Positions 49,158 to 58,455 of a stretch of 64,000 bases of DNA are shown here, in pieces. Both the position numbers and the translations under genes were made by a program. Below the pieces are notes generated by a model, which saw only the letters and a program-made list of their open reading frames with translations, made no database searches and was not told the DNA's origin. Position 1 is the stretch's first letter; every line of letters begins with the position of its first letter. The stretch is from Rhizobium grahamii (GTDB lineage Bacteria > Pseudomonadota > Alphaproteobacteria > Rhizobiales > Rhizobiaceae): the NCBI RefSeq assembly GCF_009498215.1, contig NZ_CP043498.1, positions 3,636,001 through 3,700,000 on the forward strand, in the 5' to 3' direction.

Positions 49158-51008
49158 ATGATGAGACCGCTGATGGCGACATTTGCTCCGATGATTGGTT
49201 CAACCCCCGTGTCGCTTGTTAGCCGGATAAGGCAGGCATTCGAGAGGCTTTGGCCGTCGGTGTTGTTCTACAGCCTTGTCACCATGGCCGTGATCGTGGC
49301 GCTGAAGATCCCCAATGCGACGGACTACGTCGGCGCCGACAATGACGACGTAATGCGGCTCGTCGAGGTTCGGGATTTCCTGAACGGGCAGGGCTGGTTC
49401 GATCTGATGCAGTATCGCATGGGACTGGGCTCCGGCACGCTCATGCATTGGTCGCGGCTGATCGATCTGCCGATCGCGTCCCTGATCAGGTTCTTCGGCC
49501 TGTTTCTTGCGCCCGAGCACGCGGAAGCAGCAGCACTCCTCATCTGGCCGTTCTCGCTGATCATACCGAGCCTCTGGGCCATGGGGCTTGCCGGAAGGCG
49601 CGTCGGCGGTATGCTCGGAATGCACATCGCGCTAACCTTTTCCGTATTTTTGCTGATTACCAGCAACCGCTTCCTTCCCGGATCGATCGATCACCACAAT
49701 GCGCAGTTTGCGTTAGTGGCGATCATGACGGCGATGCTGCTCGACGAAAAACACGGTGCATGGAGCTATGCCGCGGCGGGTCTGGCAGCGGCAGTTGCGA
49801 TTGCCATCGGTGCCGAGACGACCCCCTTCGTTGCGACGGTCTGCCTGATCGTCGCCGTCGCCTGGGCATGGGAAGGTGAAGCCTATGCGACGGCCGCGAA
49901 GTCTTTCGGCTTGACGCTTGCGCTGGCGATCAGCGTTCTCTTCTTCGGGACGGTGCCGCCGCGTCTCTACGCGACGGTGACCTGCGACAATCTCTCGCTC
50001 GGCTATTACAGCTTGGCGGCGATCGGAGGCGGGCTGTTGCTTGCCAGCGCCACCCTGGCCAGCCGCTATCGCCGCCCTGTTCGCTTCGTCGTTCTCGGCG
50101 CCGTCGGCATCGCCGTCCTCGGTTCGGCGATCGCAATTGCTCCGCAATGCCTGCACAATCCGCTCGCCGATCTTGATCCGATGCTGGTGGATCTCTGGCT
50201 CAACAATGTGCAGGAGGCGCAATCGATCTTCGGTGCCAACCGGCAGGATACCTACACGCTCGGGTACTTCTACGCGACCGGCTTGTTCGCGCTTGCCGTC
50301 TGCATCTTCCGCCTGGCGCATGGCGATCGGGTTCGCATCCACCTTGTCCTGCTTTGCCTGCTTGTCGTCAGCTGGGGCATTGCGGCAGTGCAGGTTCGCG
50401 GGTCGCCGTTTTCGAATCTCGTGGCGATTTTCCCGCTGACCCTGCTGATCATCGACCTGCGTCGCCTATCGAACAGGGATAGCGAAAACGTCATTGCGGC
50501 ATTCTTCTACATCGCAACCGTTCTTCTGAGCGTCGCGACGGTCTGGGGCTTTGCCGGCGGCTTGATCGGAAGCCGGTTGAGCACCGGTTACACCGATCAG
50601 ACGGCTGATCTCGACAAGCGCTCCTGCTCGTCGCGGAAAACCGTCGCGCCATTGGTGGATCTGCCGGCCGGCCTAGTGGTTGGCCCTTCGGACATGGGCG
50701 TTTCGATCCTTCGCTTCACCAGCAATCGGATCCTCTCCGCGCCCTATCACCGCAATCAGGGTGGCATGCTGACGGAGATGCATATCGGCCTTGCGCCACC
50801 CAAGGAGGCGGAAGCCTTCCTGCGCGGCACGGGCGTCACCGTGCTCGCCTTCTGCTCCGGGAACCCTCAGACCGCCGAGATCGCCAGGATCAAGCCGGAT
50901 GGGCTCTATGCTCAGTTAGAAAAGGGCAATGTGCCTGATTACCTGCAGGCGTTGCCTAGACCGGATGGATCACCGGTGCAGTTCTTCCGCTACGTCGGAA
51001 GCAACTGA
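49158..51008 (+). CDS. GT-C-type multi-spanning membrane glycosyltransferase
   Basis: 616 residues with about 11-13 membrane helices followed by a soluble C-terminal part of about 130 residues. The first outer loop has a double acidic motif (GADNDDVMRLVEVRDF) and a later one GSIDHHNAQF. Both patterns occur in oligosaccharyltransferase-like GT-C enzymes that use polyprenyl-linked sugars. With the adjacent GT2 and GtrA genes this makes a plausible surface-sugar transfer unit. Acceptor unknown. The start is ATG 49158. Confidence 0.78.
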   Translation: MMRPLMATFAPMIGSTPVSLVSRIRQAFERLWPSVLFYSLVTMAVIVALKIPNATDYVGADNDDVMRLVEVRDFLNGQGWFDLMQYRMGLGSGTLMHWSRLIDLPIASLIRFFGLFLAPEHAEAAALLIWPFSLIIPSLWAMGLAGRRVGGMLGMHIALTFSVFLLITSNRFLPGSIDHHNAQFALVAIMTAMLLDEKHGAWSYAAAGLAAAVAIAIGAETTPFVATVCLIVAVAWAWEGEAYATAAKSFGLTLALAISVLFFGTVPPRLYATVTCDNLSLGYYSLAAIGGGLLLASATLASRYRRPVRFVVLGAVGIAVLGSAIAIAPQCLHNPLADLDPMLVDLWLNNVQEAQSIFGANRQDTYTLGYFYATGLFALAVCIFRLAHGDRVRIHLVLLCLLVVSWGIAAVQVRGSPFSNLVAIFPLTLLIIDLRRLSNRDSENVIAAFFYIATVLLSVATVWGFAGGLIGSRLSTGYTDQTADLDKRSCSSRKTVAPLVDLPAGLVVGPSDMGVSILRFTSNRILSAPYHRNQGGMLTEMHIGLAPPKEAEAFLRGTGVTVLAFCSGNPQTAEIARIKPDGLYAQLEKGNVPDYLQALPRPDGSPVQFFRYVGSN

Positions 51009-51012
51009 GGCT

Positions 51013-51306
51013 TAGAGCCTTTACGGGTTATATTGAACCATTCTGCCGGGGCAGGTTTTCGTTAGGGCAAAGGCGATTGGCGAAGGGCATACCCTCGGTA
51101 CGTCCGAGCCAATCGCCTTTGATCCTGGCGGAAAGATGCCCGGCCCTAGCTGGTTTGCAAGCAAACCACCGGGGTTGGCTGAAACGGGCCGCCTGATCGA
51201 CCGGCCGGCTTGGCCGTATGCGTTGGCTACGACGCGCGCCAGCCGGTCGACCATCCGACTCCGTTTGAGCCAACAGAATGGTTCAATATAACCCGGAAAG
51301 GCTCTA
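51013..51306. mobile_element. MITE-like element with 33-bp terminal inverted repeats
   Basis: Bases 51013-51045 are repeated in inverted orientation at 51274-51306 with a single mismatch (the arms read TAGAGCCTTT... and ...AAAGGCTCTA). The 294-base unit begins and ends in TA, as expected for Tc1/mariner or IS630-type insertion at TA. The interior contains shorter palindromes and an 81-codon minus-strand frame without transposase features, so it would be non-autonomous. Confidence 0.75.
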
Positions 51307-51546
51307 GACGAAACGTGCGCGAGCCCGGGCACGTTCGAGGACGTGGATGCCGAAAAAGCCGGCGAGAAGGCTGAAATTGTAGGAAACGAGCGCCAGCGCG
51401 AAGGACAGGAACGACGCTGCGGCCGGTGCTGTGAAGACCGCCGCGACATAGGCCACGCATACCAGAAAACCGACAACGACCATCGAGACCACGGAGCGCA
51501 TGGGCGCTGTGGCAAGTCCAAGGGCAATGGCTGTAAGAGCGATCAT
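51304..51546 (-). CDS. Small membrane protein, 3' end formed by the MITE-like element
   Basis: 80 residues, mostly hydrophobic, with two predicted membrane helices (about 1-40 and 43-70) and a basic tail (ERARARARFV). ATG 51546 is preceded by AGGAG. Its stop codon at 51304-51306 is the outermost TAG of the inverted repeat, so the element defines the C-terminus and may have shortened the protein. I do not recognise a family. Confidence 0.6.
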   Translation of the reverse strand: MIALTAIALGLATAPMRSVVSMVVVGFLVCVAYVAAVFTAPAAASFLSFALALVSYNFSLLAGFFGIHVLERARARARFV

Positions 51547-51681
51547 TCGACATCTCCTGAGTCGCGGTCAGTATATGGTCTGCACCTTTTAGGAACAATT
51601 AATGTACTGGGCTATCCCCATATTACTGGATATACGGTGCCGTTACGGTTGTAACGCGTAGCGGCACCGTTTGGTTCTTCT

Positions 51682-51945
51682 CTAGACTAAGCCTATGATA
51701 TTCCCGGCTGTTGTCCCGGTCTGGTGGATTCGCGATACTCGCAAAGGCAGCAAGGCGCTATCGGCCACCGCGTCGAAGGTCAGAGTGCCTCCCGAAGCCA
51801 TGGTAACCGTCAGCATTCCGCCCGTGCCGATGAAAAGCGCGCGGGTGGTCTCGGCAAGATCGGTGTCGTCGTTGGGTGCGACGGCAAAGCCCGAGCTGGC
51901 GGGGCCGCTCAGCGAGGGCGCATGCGAGGAAAAACGATCGGACAT
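51682..51945 (-). CDS. Spike base protein-like (RCAP_Rcc01079 family) small protein
   Basis: 87 residues. The pattern TTRALFIGTGGMLTVTMASGGTLTFDAVADSALLPLRVSRIHQTGTTAGNIIGLV matches, from memory, the small beta-rich proteins annotated after the Rhodobacter gene-transfer-agent spike base protein. No other GTA or phage structural gene is nearby, so it looks like a stand-alone copy. ATG 51945 has AAGGAG eight bases upstream. Confidence 0.65.
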   Translation of the reverse strand: MSDRFSSHAPSLSGPASSGFAVAPNDDTDLAETTRALFIGTGGMLTVTMASGGTLTFDAVADSALLPLRVSRIHQTGTTAGNIIGLV

Positions 51946-52145
51946 CTGAGGGGCTCCTTGTGTTAAGAAGCCCCCATCATGTGGTCCGCATCGGAATGGG
52001 GGAAAACAGCTCACCGGCACGAAAGCCGGCGATCGTGCTAACGATCTGAAATCGATGATTTTCCGTCTGGAATGCGGCGTGAACGGCTCGAGAAACGTCC
52101 CCGCCTGGGGCTGCTCTTTTTCGGCGCTTCGGCTAGAACAATGGC

Positions 52146-53743
52146 ATGAGCAGCATCTTCGAGAGCGATTCGCCGACCAATCTCAGCGCCTATTCGGTGT
52201 CCGAACTGTCGGGCTCGATCAAGCGCACGGTCGAAACGGCATTCGATCAGGTGCGCGTGCGCGGCGAAATCTCCGGCTATCGCGGACCGCATTCGTCCGG
52301 CCATGCCTATTTTTCGTTGAAGGATGATCGTGCTCGTATCGATGCCGTTATCTGGAAAGGCACCTTCTCGAAGCTGAAATTCCGCCCCGAGGAGGGTATG
52401 GAAATCATTGCCACCGGCAAGGTCACAACCTTTCCGGGTTCGTCCAAGTACCAGATCGTCATCGAGACGCTCGAGCCCGCCGGTGCCGGCGCCCTGATGG
52501 CGCTGATCGAGGAGCGGAAACGCAAGCTCGGGGCGGAAGGCCTGTTCGATCCGGCCCGCAAGCGGCGCCTGCCATTCATGCCGCGTGTGATCGGCGTCGT
52601 GACCTCGCCGACCGGCGCCGTTATCCGGGATATTCTCCACCGCATCTCCGACCGCTTCCCTGTCCATGTCCTCGTCTGGCCGGTCAAGGTCCAGGGGAGG
52701 GATCGGGCGAGGAGGTCGCCAATGCGATCCGCGGCTTCAACACCCTGGCGCCCGACGCCGATCTGCCGCGGCCAGACGTGTTGATCGTCGCGCGTGGCGG
52801 CGGCAGCCTTGAAGACCTCTGGAGCTTCAACGACGAGATCGTCGTGCGTGCCGCGGCGGAGAGCGACATTCCGCTGATTTCGGCCGTCGGCCACGAGACC
52901 GACTGGACCCTGATCGATTACGCCGCCGACGTGCGTGCCCCAACGCCGACGGGTGCTGCCGAGATGGCGGTTCCGGTCAAGGCGGAGCTTGAAGCGCAGG
53001 TGGCCGCCCTGTCGGCGCGACATCGAGGGTGCATCAACCGACAGATGGATCATCGCCGTCAATCGGTGCGCGCGCTGATGCGTGCCCTGCCGTCGCTGGA
53101 CCAGCTGTTGGCGCTGCCGCGCCGCCGCTTCGATGAGGCGGCAACCGCTTTGGGCAGGGGGATGGAGCTCAACACCATCAACAAGCGCCGGAGTTTCGAA
53201 AGGGCCGCGGCGCATCTGAGGCCCGACGTCCTGTCGAACCGGATCGGCGAACGGCGACAGCAGCTCACCGATCGCATGGCGCGCGCCGAGCGAATGGTGG
53301 AGCGGCTGGTTGATCGTTCCAAGGCGCGCATCGATCGCGCCGATGCGATCTTCGCCTCCCTGCCGGCACGGCTGATGACGCAGACGGCCCGCATGCGCGA
53401 TCGGCTGGGCAATCTGGCGCGGCACGGGGATACGGCCGTCCGCCACAAGCTGACGCGCGCCCGCGCCGAACTTGCCGGACATGATCGCGTGCTACAGTCG
53501 CTGTCCTATAAGAATGTTCTGAAGCGCGGCTATGCCGTCATCCGCGACGAGGATAACCATCCCTTGTCGCAGGCCGCGATGCTGGCGCCCGACATGAATA
53601 TCTCCATCGAATTCGCGGATGGTCGCATCGACGCCATCACGCGCAATGGCGGCGATGCGCCGGCACCTGCGAGAAAGAGGCCGGCAAAGCCCGCCGAAGC
53701 AATCGATCAGGCGGCTCCGCCGAAGCAGGGCAGCCTCTTCTAG
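52146..53743 (+). pseudogene. xseA: Exodeoxyribonuclease VII large subunit, frameshifted
   Basis: Two frames jointly encode XseA, which with XseB degrades single-stranded DNA. The OB-fold N-domain and start of the catalytic domain lie in frame up to VWPVKVQG. The rest ([19 protein letters not shown], then the long coiled coil) is in another frame. The break is at the four-G run 52694-52697. A fifth G restores [17 protein letters not shown] and a 532-residue protein of normal length. The next gene starts on the base after the stop. Confidence 0.92.
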
Positions 53744-54346
53744 ATGAGCGATCGGCGCCATTTCCTGATCGTCCTGGCGCATCCGCTCGAAACGAGCTTC
53801 GCGGCTTCGGTTGCGGCGGCTGCTCGTGAAACGCTGGAGGCCAACGGTCACAGCGTCGATCTGCTCGATCTTTACCGGGAGGATTTCGACCCGCGCCTGT
53901 CGCCCGCGGAGCGCGCGGGATATTTCGATAGTCCCTACGATCTTTCGGGTGTTGCCGAGATCGTGACGCGATTGCGCGCCGCTGACGGCTTGGTGCTGGT
54001 CTTTCCGCAATGGTGGTTCAATTTCCCGGCGATCCTGAAGGGGTTCTTCGACCGCATTCTGGCGCCCGGCGTTGCATTCACCCATGATCAGGCCGGCGGC
54101 CGCATCATACCCGAGCTCACCAATATCAAGACGCTCTGGGCGCTGACCAGCACCGGATCGCCCTGGTGGCTCGTGCATTTCTACATGGGCAACCCGGTTC
54201 GCCGCCTGCTGAAGCGCGGCATCGCCAATTTCTGCTCGAAATCCCTGAATTTCCGGATGCTGACCCTGCACGACATGGATCGCGCCACGCCTGCCAGGCT
54301 TGAGGCGCACATCGTGCGCGTCAGGCGAGCCCTCAGCGCGATCTAG
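53744..54346 (+). CDS. NAD(P)H-dependent oxidoreductase (flavodoxin-like fold)
   Basis: 200 residues. LIVLAHPLETSFAASVAA near the N-terminus and FPQWWFNFPAILKGFFDRIL around 86-105 match the KefF/MdaB/NQO-type FMN or FAD quinone reductases. It probably reduces quinones or nitro compounds. ATG 53744 immediately follows the xseA stop codon, so it is translationally linked to xseA. Confidence 0.9.
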   Translation: MSDRRHFLIVLAHPLETSFAASVAAAARETLEANGHSVDLLDLYREDFDPRLSPAERAGYFDSPYDLSGVAEIVTRLRAADGLVLVFPQWWFNFPAILKGFFDRILAPGVAFTHDQAGGRIIPELTNIKTLWALTSTGSPWWLVHFYMGNPVRRLLKRGIANFCSKSLNFRMLTLHDMDRATPARLEAHIVRVRRALSAI

Positions 54347-54435
54347 CCGCATATTCGCCGTCGCAAAACGCCGACGTCCGCACATTATCTGCGGGCGCCC
54401 CAGTTCTTTTTAGTCGGCTATCTATTGGCTGGGGC

Positions 54436-55688
54436 TCAGGCCCACTCGCCCTGTCGCATGACAGGCACCTTCGAACCATCCGGTCTGATGCCGTCGATGT
54501 CGACCTTGTTCGATCCGATCATCCAGTCGATATGGATCAGGCTCGAATTGCCGCCCTGTGCCTTGATCTGCTCCTGGCTGAGCTTCGCGCCGTCGACAAA
54601 GCACTTCGAATAGCACTGGCCGAGCGCGATATGGCACGAGGCATTTTCGTCGAACAGTGTGTTGTAGAACAGGATGCCGCTCGCCGAGATCGGCGAGGAA
54701 TGCGGCACCAGCGCCACTTCGCCGAGCCGGCGCGCGCCTTCGTCGGTGTCGAGAACCTTGTTTAGCACTTCTTCGCCGCGCGACGCCTTGGCTTCGACGA
54801 TCCGTCCGCCCTCGAATTTCACCTGGATGTTGTCGATCAGGGTGCCCTGGTGCGAGAGTGGCTTGGTGCTGGAGACGTAGCCGTCGACACGCAGTGCATG
54901 CGGCGTCGTGAAGACTTCTTCGGTCGGAATGTTCGGATTGCAGGTGACACCGTTCTTCGCCGTGGAAGCGCCGCCATGCCATTCGTGCCCGTCGGCAAGC
55001 CCGACGGTCAGGTCCGTGCCCGGACCCGTGAAGTGCAGCGACGCGAAGCGCTCACCGTTCAGCCAGCCGGAGCGTTTCGCCAGATTGGCATTGTGTTCGG
55101 CCCATGCGGCGATCGGGTCGTCGAGGTCGACGCGGGAAGCGGCAAAGATCGCCTTGGCAAGCTTTGCAACCGCGATCGGCTCGGGATCGTTGGGAACACC
55201 AGCTTGGCCCATGAAGGATTGGGATAGGAGACGATGTTCCAGTTGATGTCGAAGTTGGAAATCTTCTCGAGCGCCGGCTTGTAGGCAGCCGACATCGCGC
55301 GATTGGCGCGTCCGACCTTTGCCGGATCCTGCTCGGAAAGCAGCATCGGGTTATCGCCGGCGACCGCAAGCCGCGCAGCGCCACCCTCATAGGCCTTCGC
55401 CATTCCGTCATAGAGCCAGTTCGAAGCGCGATCGAAGCTCGCGTCATTGCCGTACTGATAGCGCGCCAGCGTCGACTCTTCGTCGGAGTAGAACGCCGTC
55501 ACGAGGCCGGCGCCGGCCTGGTAGGCATGCTTGGTGATCAGCCGCACGAGCGGCAGTGCCACCACGGGCGCGGTGACGACGAGATCCTGGCCGCTCTGCA
55601 GCTGCAAACCCACCTTGACGGCGACTTCGGCGAGCTTGTCGAGCTTGATGGGGTCCACGGCGTTCTGGCTTTGCGGCATGACGTTCAT
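54436..55688 (-). pseudogene. M29 family aminopeptidase, frameshifted
   Basis: Two minus-strand frames together form a 417-residue thermophilic-type (M29) metallo-aminopeptidase. The first runs from MNVMPQSQNAVDPIKL to WAKLVFP. The second continues NDPEPIAVAKLAKAIF and contains the metal-site segments (EVFTTPHALRVDG, GEVALVPHSSPISASGILFYNTLFDENASCHIALG). The break is at GGG 55192-55194 (CCC in the sense strand); one added C restores the frame. It is the last gene of a minus-strand run from 57649. Confidence 0.9.
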
Positions 55689-55762
55689 AATCGATCACCT
55701 TCTTGAAAACGGACAGAGTAGGAGAGAGTTAGATCGCTTTGCGGCGAAAATGAAGCACGGCG

Positions 55763-56235
55763 CTAAGCAATCAGGCGCGCAGCACTTGCCTTCAGCGCCT
55801 TCAATGCGTCGCCGGGCGCAAGCCGAACCTGCAGGCCGCGCTGCCCGCCGTTGATGTAGACGAGGGCTTCGCTCAACGCCGCTTCCTCGATCGCCGTTGG
55901 CACAGCCTTCTTCTGGCCGAAGGGCTGATGCCGCCGACATGGTATCCTGTCAGACGTTCCGCGTCCGCGGGCTTCATCATGTTGGCCGACTTGCCGCCAA
56001 AGGCGGCGGCGAGCTTCTTCATGCTGACTTCGCGGTCGGAGGGGACGACGACGCAGACAGCCTTCCCGTCGACTTCGGCCATCAGCGTCTTGAGCACCCG
56101 GTGCGGCTCTTCGCCGATCGCCTCGGCCGCCTGCAGACCCACGCGCTCGGCGTTCGGGTCGTAATCATAGGTGTGGACGGTAAAGCTCACGCCCGATTTG
56201 GCGAGAGCCTGGGTGGCGCGCGTCGTCTTCGACAT
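55763..56235 (-). pseudogene. ybaK: Cys-tRNA(Pro)/aminoacyl-tRNA deacylase, frameshifted
   Basis: A YbaK/ProX-type editing enzyme that hydrolyses mischarged tRNA. The first frame gives KTTRATQALAKSGVSF through HVGGISP, with the conserved KTLMAEVDGK and VPSDREVSMKKLA. After the C-run (GGG 55922-55924 on the plus strand) the sense continues FGQKKAVPTAIEEAAL in the next frame to a TAG at 55763-55765. One added base gives a normal 157-residue protein. It starts four bases after the ArsC-like gene, whose end supplies its AAGGA. Confidence 0.9.
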
Positions 56236-56239
56236 GGGA

Positions 56240-56590
56240 TCAGTCCTTGAAGAACGCGCCGTAGAGATCGGGCTTGAAACCGACCAGCAGCTTGCCGTCC
56301 GCCTCGACGACCGGCCGCTTGATCATCGACGGCTGCTCGAGCATCAGCGCGATCGCCTTTTCCCGGTCGAGGTTTTCACGGGCGTTGTCGGGCAGCTTGC
56401 GGAAGGTCGTGCCGGCGCGGTTGAGAACCGTCTCCCAGCCGGCTTCCTCAGTCCACGTCTCCAGGTGCGCCCGGTCGATGCCGGACGCCTTGTAGTCGTG
56501 GAAGGCGTAGGCGACGTCGTGCTCCTCAAGCCAATTGCGGGCCTTCTTCATCGTGTCGCAATTCTTGATGCCATAGATCGTGACGGTCAT
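56240..56590 (-). CDS. ArsC/Spx-family reductase-like protein (YffB type)
   Basis: 116 residues with a thioredoxin-like fold. TIYGIKNCDTMKKARNWLEEH carries a single N-terminal Cys (CxxM, not the CxxC of Spx). The C-terminal region IKRPVVEADGKLLVGF is the family's cis-Pro segment. It resembles YffB-like GSH-dependent reductases more than true arsenate reductases, and no ars genes are nearby. It starts directly at the stop of the upstream gene. Confidence 0.87.
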   Translation of the reverse strand: MTVTIYGIKNCDTMKKARNWLEEHDVAYAFHDYKASGIDRAHLETWTEEAGWETVLNRAGTTFRKLPDNARENLDREKAIALMLEQPSMIKRPVVEADGKLLVGFKPDLYGAFFKD

Positions 56591-57649
56591 TCAGTTCTCC
56601 AGCGTTCCGGCCTTGCGCTCCGCCTTGCTGGCGGTCTTGCAAGCGATCTTCATCAGGTCGGCGCGGCGGCGCACCAGCCTTGAAGAGGTGCGCGTCAGGA
56701 CGAGGCCGGCTTGCGGCGCGCGGACCTCGACAGTGCCATCAGGCATGCCGGGCCGCGTGATGATCGTCGCCAGCAGATCGCCTTCGCTGACCTGATCGCC
56801 GAGGTTGCGATGGAAGAGTACGGTGCCGGCTTCCGGTGCCCGGATCATCTCCACATTGTCGAGCGGTACGGCGGGCCCGGTAAAGGGCGAAAGCGTCACG
56901 GCCGCATCGATCGCACCACGCTTGGCGAGGAATTTGAACAGACCCTCGGCATCCTTCTTCGCAAGGTCGGGATAGACGTCGCTTCCGCCGCGAAGCTCGA
57001 CCGTCACCGAGAGCTTGCCGGGCAGCTGTGTCTTCTTTTCGCCTGCCGTTTCGTGTTTCCAGGCAAAACCGACCGCCTCCTCGAAGGCCGAGCTTTCGCC
57101 GTCGGAGAGCAGGACGGCTTCCATGTCGAGCGCCGATGCTAGATCGGACGCCTCAGGCCAGAAGGCGTCGTCGATATAGGCGTATTGCAGCGATTCATCG
57201 TCGCAATGCAGGTCGATCACCAGATCGCAGCCGAGCGCCATGTGCATCAGCTGTCGCTTCAGCCGGTCGACTGCATCGTAGCGGCTGAGATTGGCAACGA
57301 GCCCATCGCGCTCCTTGACTGAGATCAGCGGGAACTCGCGATTGAAATTGGTCCGGGTGCCGAGGTCGAAGCGCCCCTGAAGCTCGCCGAAATGCGACTG
57401 CGCCGCACCCACAGGATTGGCATGCGGAATGATGGTGATATCGCTGCGGATCTGGCCGGCACTCTCGGCCTTGCGCAGCATCTCACAGAGAAAATGGACG
57501 AGCGCCGTCCCTGGCAGTTCGTTGGCATGCAGCGCCGCCTGGATGTGGATCTTCGGCGCGCTTGAATCGCTGCCCTTGAAGCGCAGCACCGGAACCCGCC
57601 ACTCGATACCTGCCGTATCGCCTGAAATGATGATCTCGGACGTATCCAT
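56591..57649 (-). CDS. Succinylglutamate desuccinylase/aspartoacylase family protein
   Basis: 352 residues of the M14-type zinc deacylase family. The zinc-site segment is QAALHANELPGTALVHFL (His and Glu ligands), with a third ligand in LVIDLHCDDES. A beta-rich C-terminal domain (from about 265) has a biotinyl-like pattern (ApEAGTVLFHRNLGDQVSEGD). The acyl-amino-acid substrate is unknown. ATG 57649 follows GGAGG; an in-frame codon 21 bases earlier is less likely. Confidence 0.88.
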   Translation of the reverse strand: MDTSEIIISGDTAGIEWRVPVLRFKGSDSSAPKIHIQAALHANELPGTALVHFLCEMLRKAESAGQIRSDITIIPHANPVGAAQSHFGELQGRFDLGTRTNFNREFPLISVKERDGLVANLSRYDAVDRLKRQLMHMALGCDLVIDLHCDDESLQYAYIDDAFWPEASDLASALDMEAVLLSDGESSAFEEAVGFAWKHETAGEKKTQLPGKLSVTVELRGGSDVYPDLAKKDAEGLFKFLAKRGAIDAAVTLSPFTGPAVPLDNVEMIRAPEAGTVLFHRNLGDQVSEGDLLATIITRPGMPDGTVEVRAPQAGLVLTRTSSRLVRRRADLMKIACKTASKAERKAGTLEN

Positions 57650-57714
57650 TGCTGCCTCCGCTGCTGCCATTGCTGCAGGAGCTTTAAGCGTGTTCCTGCT
57701 GCAGTGGCAAGCCG

Positions 57715-58332
57715 TCAGCCGCGGTTCTGTAGCGGCCAGCGCGCGATGTGCTCATAGGCTTGCTCGCCGGGCCGTTTGTGCAACAGCACAAATTCCCGCA
57801 CCGGCAGGGTGATCGGCACATCAAGCCCGGTTCTGGCAATGACGTCGTCGGCGTAGAATAAGGTGGCATGCGGCTGGAAGTCGATTTTCACATGAGGGTC
57901 GCAGCCGATGGCGTGCATCTCGATGCCAATCCGGACATGCAGTTGCCGCAGCAGTTCCCGCCCGCCATTGCCTGACAGCACGATCGCATTGCGTGGTGCG
58001 GTCTTGAACGTCGCGACATGGTCGAAGCTGAGATCGAAACAGCAGGCATCGATCGCCGACGCCGCCCGGCAGGCCGCGAAGATAATGTCGTCCTTGATCT
58101 TCTCGGCGCTGGCGACGCCATAGAGCGAGACATGCAGCCGCTCGGGCGGTAAGGGCGAGAGGAGAGCGTCGTGGTCCCGCTTCAGTTTTTGCTGGATTTC
58201 CATGCAGCGCTGTCTGGCTTCGGGATCCGGCAGGATCGCGAAAAACAGGGTTTCTTTGCCAAATCTTGACGATTTCGGGTGCATCGTACGGCTTGCGAAA
58301 TCGAAGGACGATTGCGTGTTCTGTTCGTGCAT
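57715..58332 (-). CDS. 2'-5' RNA ligase/2H phosphoesterase family protein
   Basis: 205 residues. The two 2H motifs are HVSLYG (near residue 69) and HATLFY (near residue 158). These catalyse cyclic-phosphate or 2'-5' linkage chemistry in the LigT/ThpR family. The role in bacteria is unclear. ATG 58332 is used; a TTG six bases upstream could also serve. It is divergent from the glycosyltransferase gene. Confidence 0.85.
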   Translation of the reverse strand: MHEQNTQSSFDFASRTMHPKSSRFGKETLFFAILPDPEARQRCMEIQQKLKRDHDALLSPLPPERLHVSLYGVASAEKIKDDIIFAACRAASAIDACCFDLSFDHVATFKTAPRNAIVLSGNGGRELLRQLHVRIGIEMHAIGCDPHVKIDFQPHATLFYADDVIARTGLDVPITLPVREFVLLHKRPGEQAYEHIARWPLQNRG

Positions 58333-58455
58333 GACCAATCACCGGAGCATCCGCCCCGCCTCTGTCTATCCAGGGAACACGGGTATGGTAACAGGTGATC
58401 CGGGTAAATCAAGAACAAAAGAAGAACAAGCAATATCGCTGCCGGGAGTTCTGTC

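Noticed and set aside
51028..51273. 81-codon frame inside the MITE-like element as a gene
   Set aside because: It fills the space between the inverted repeats but shows no transposase or other family signature and no convincing start signal.
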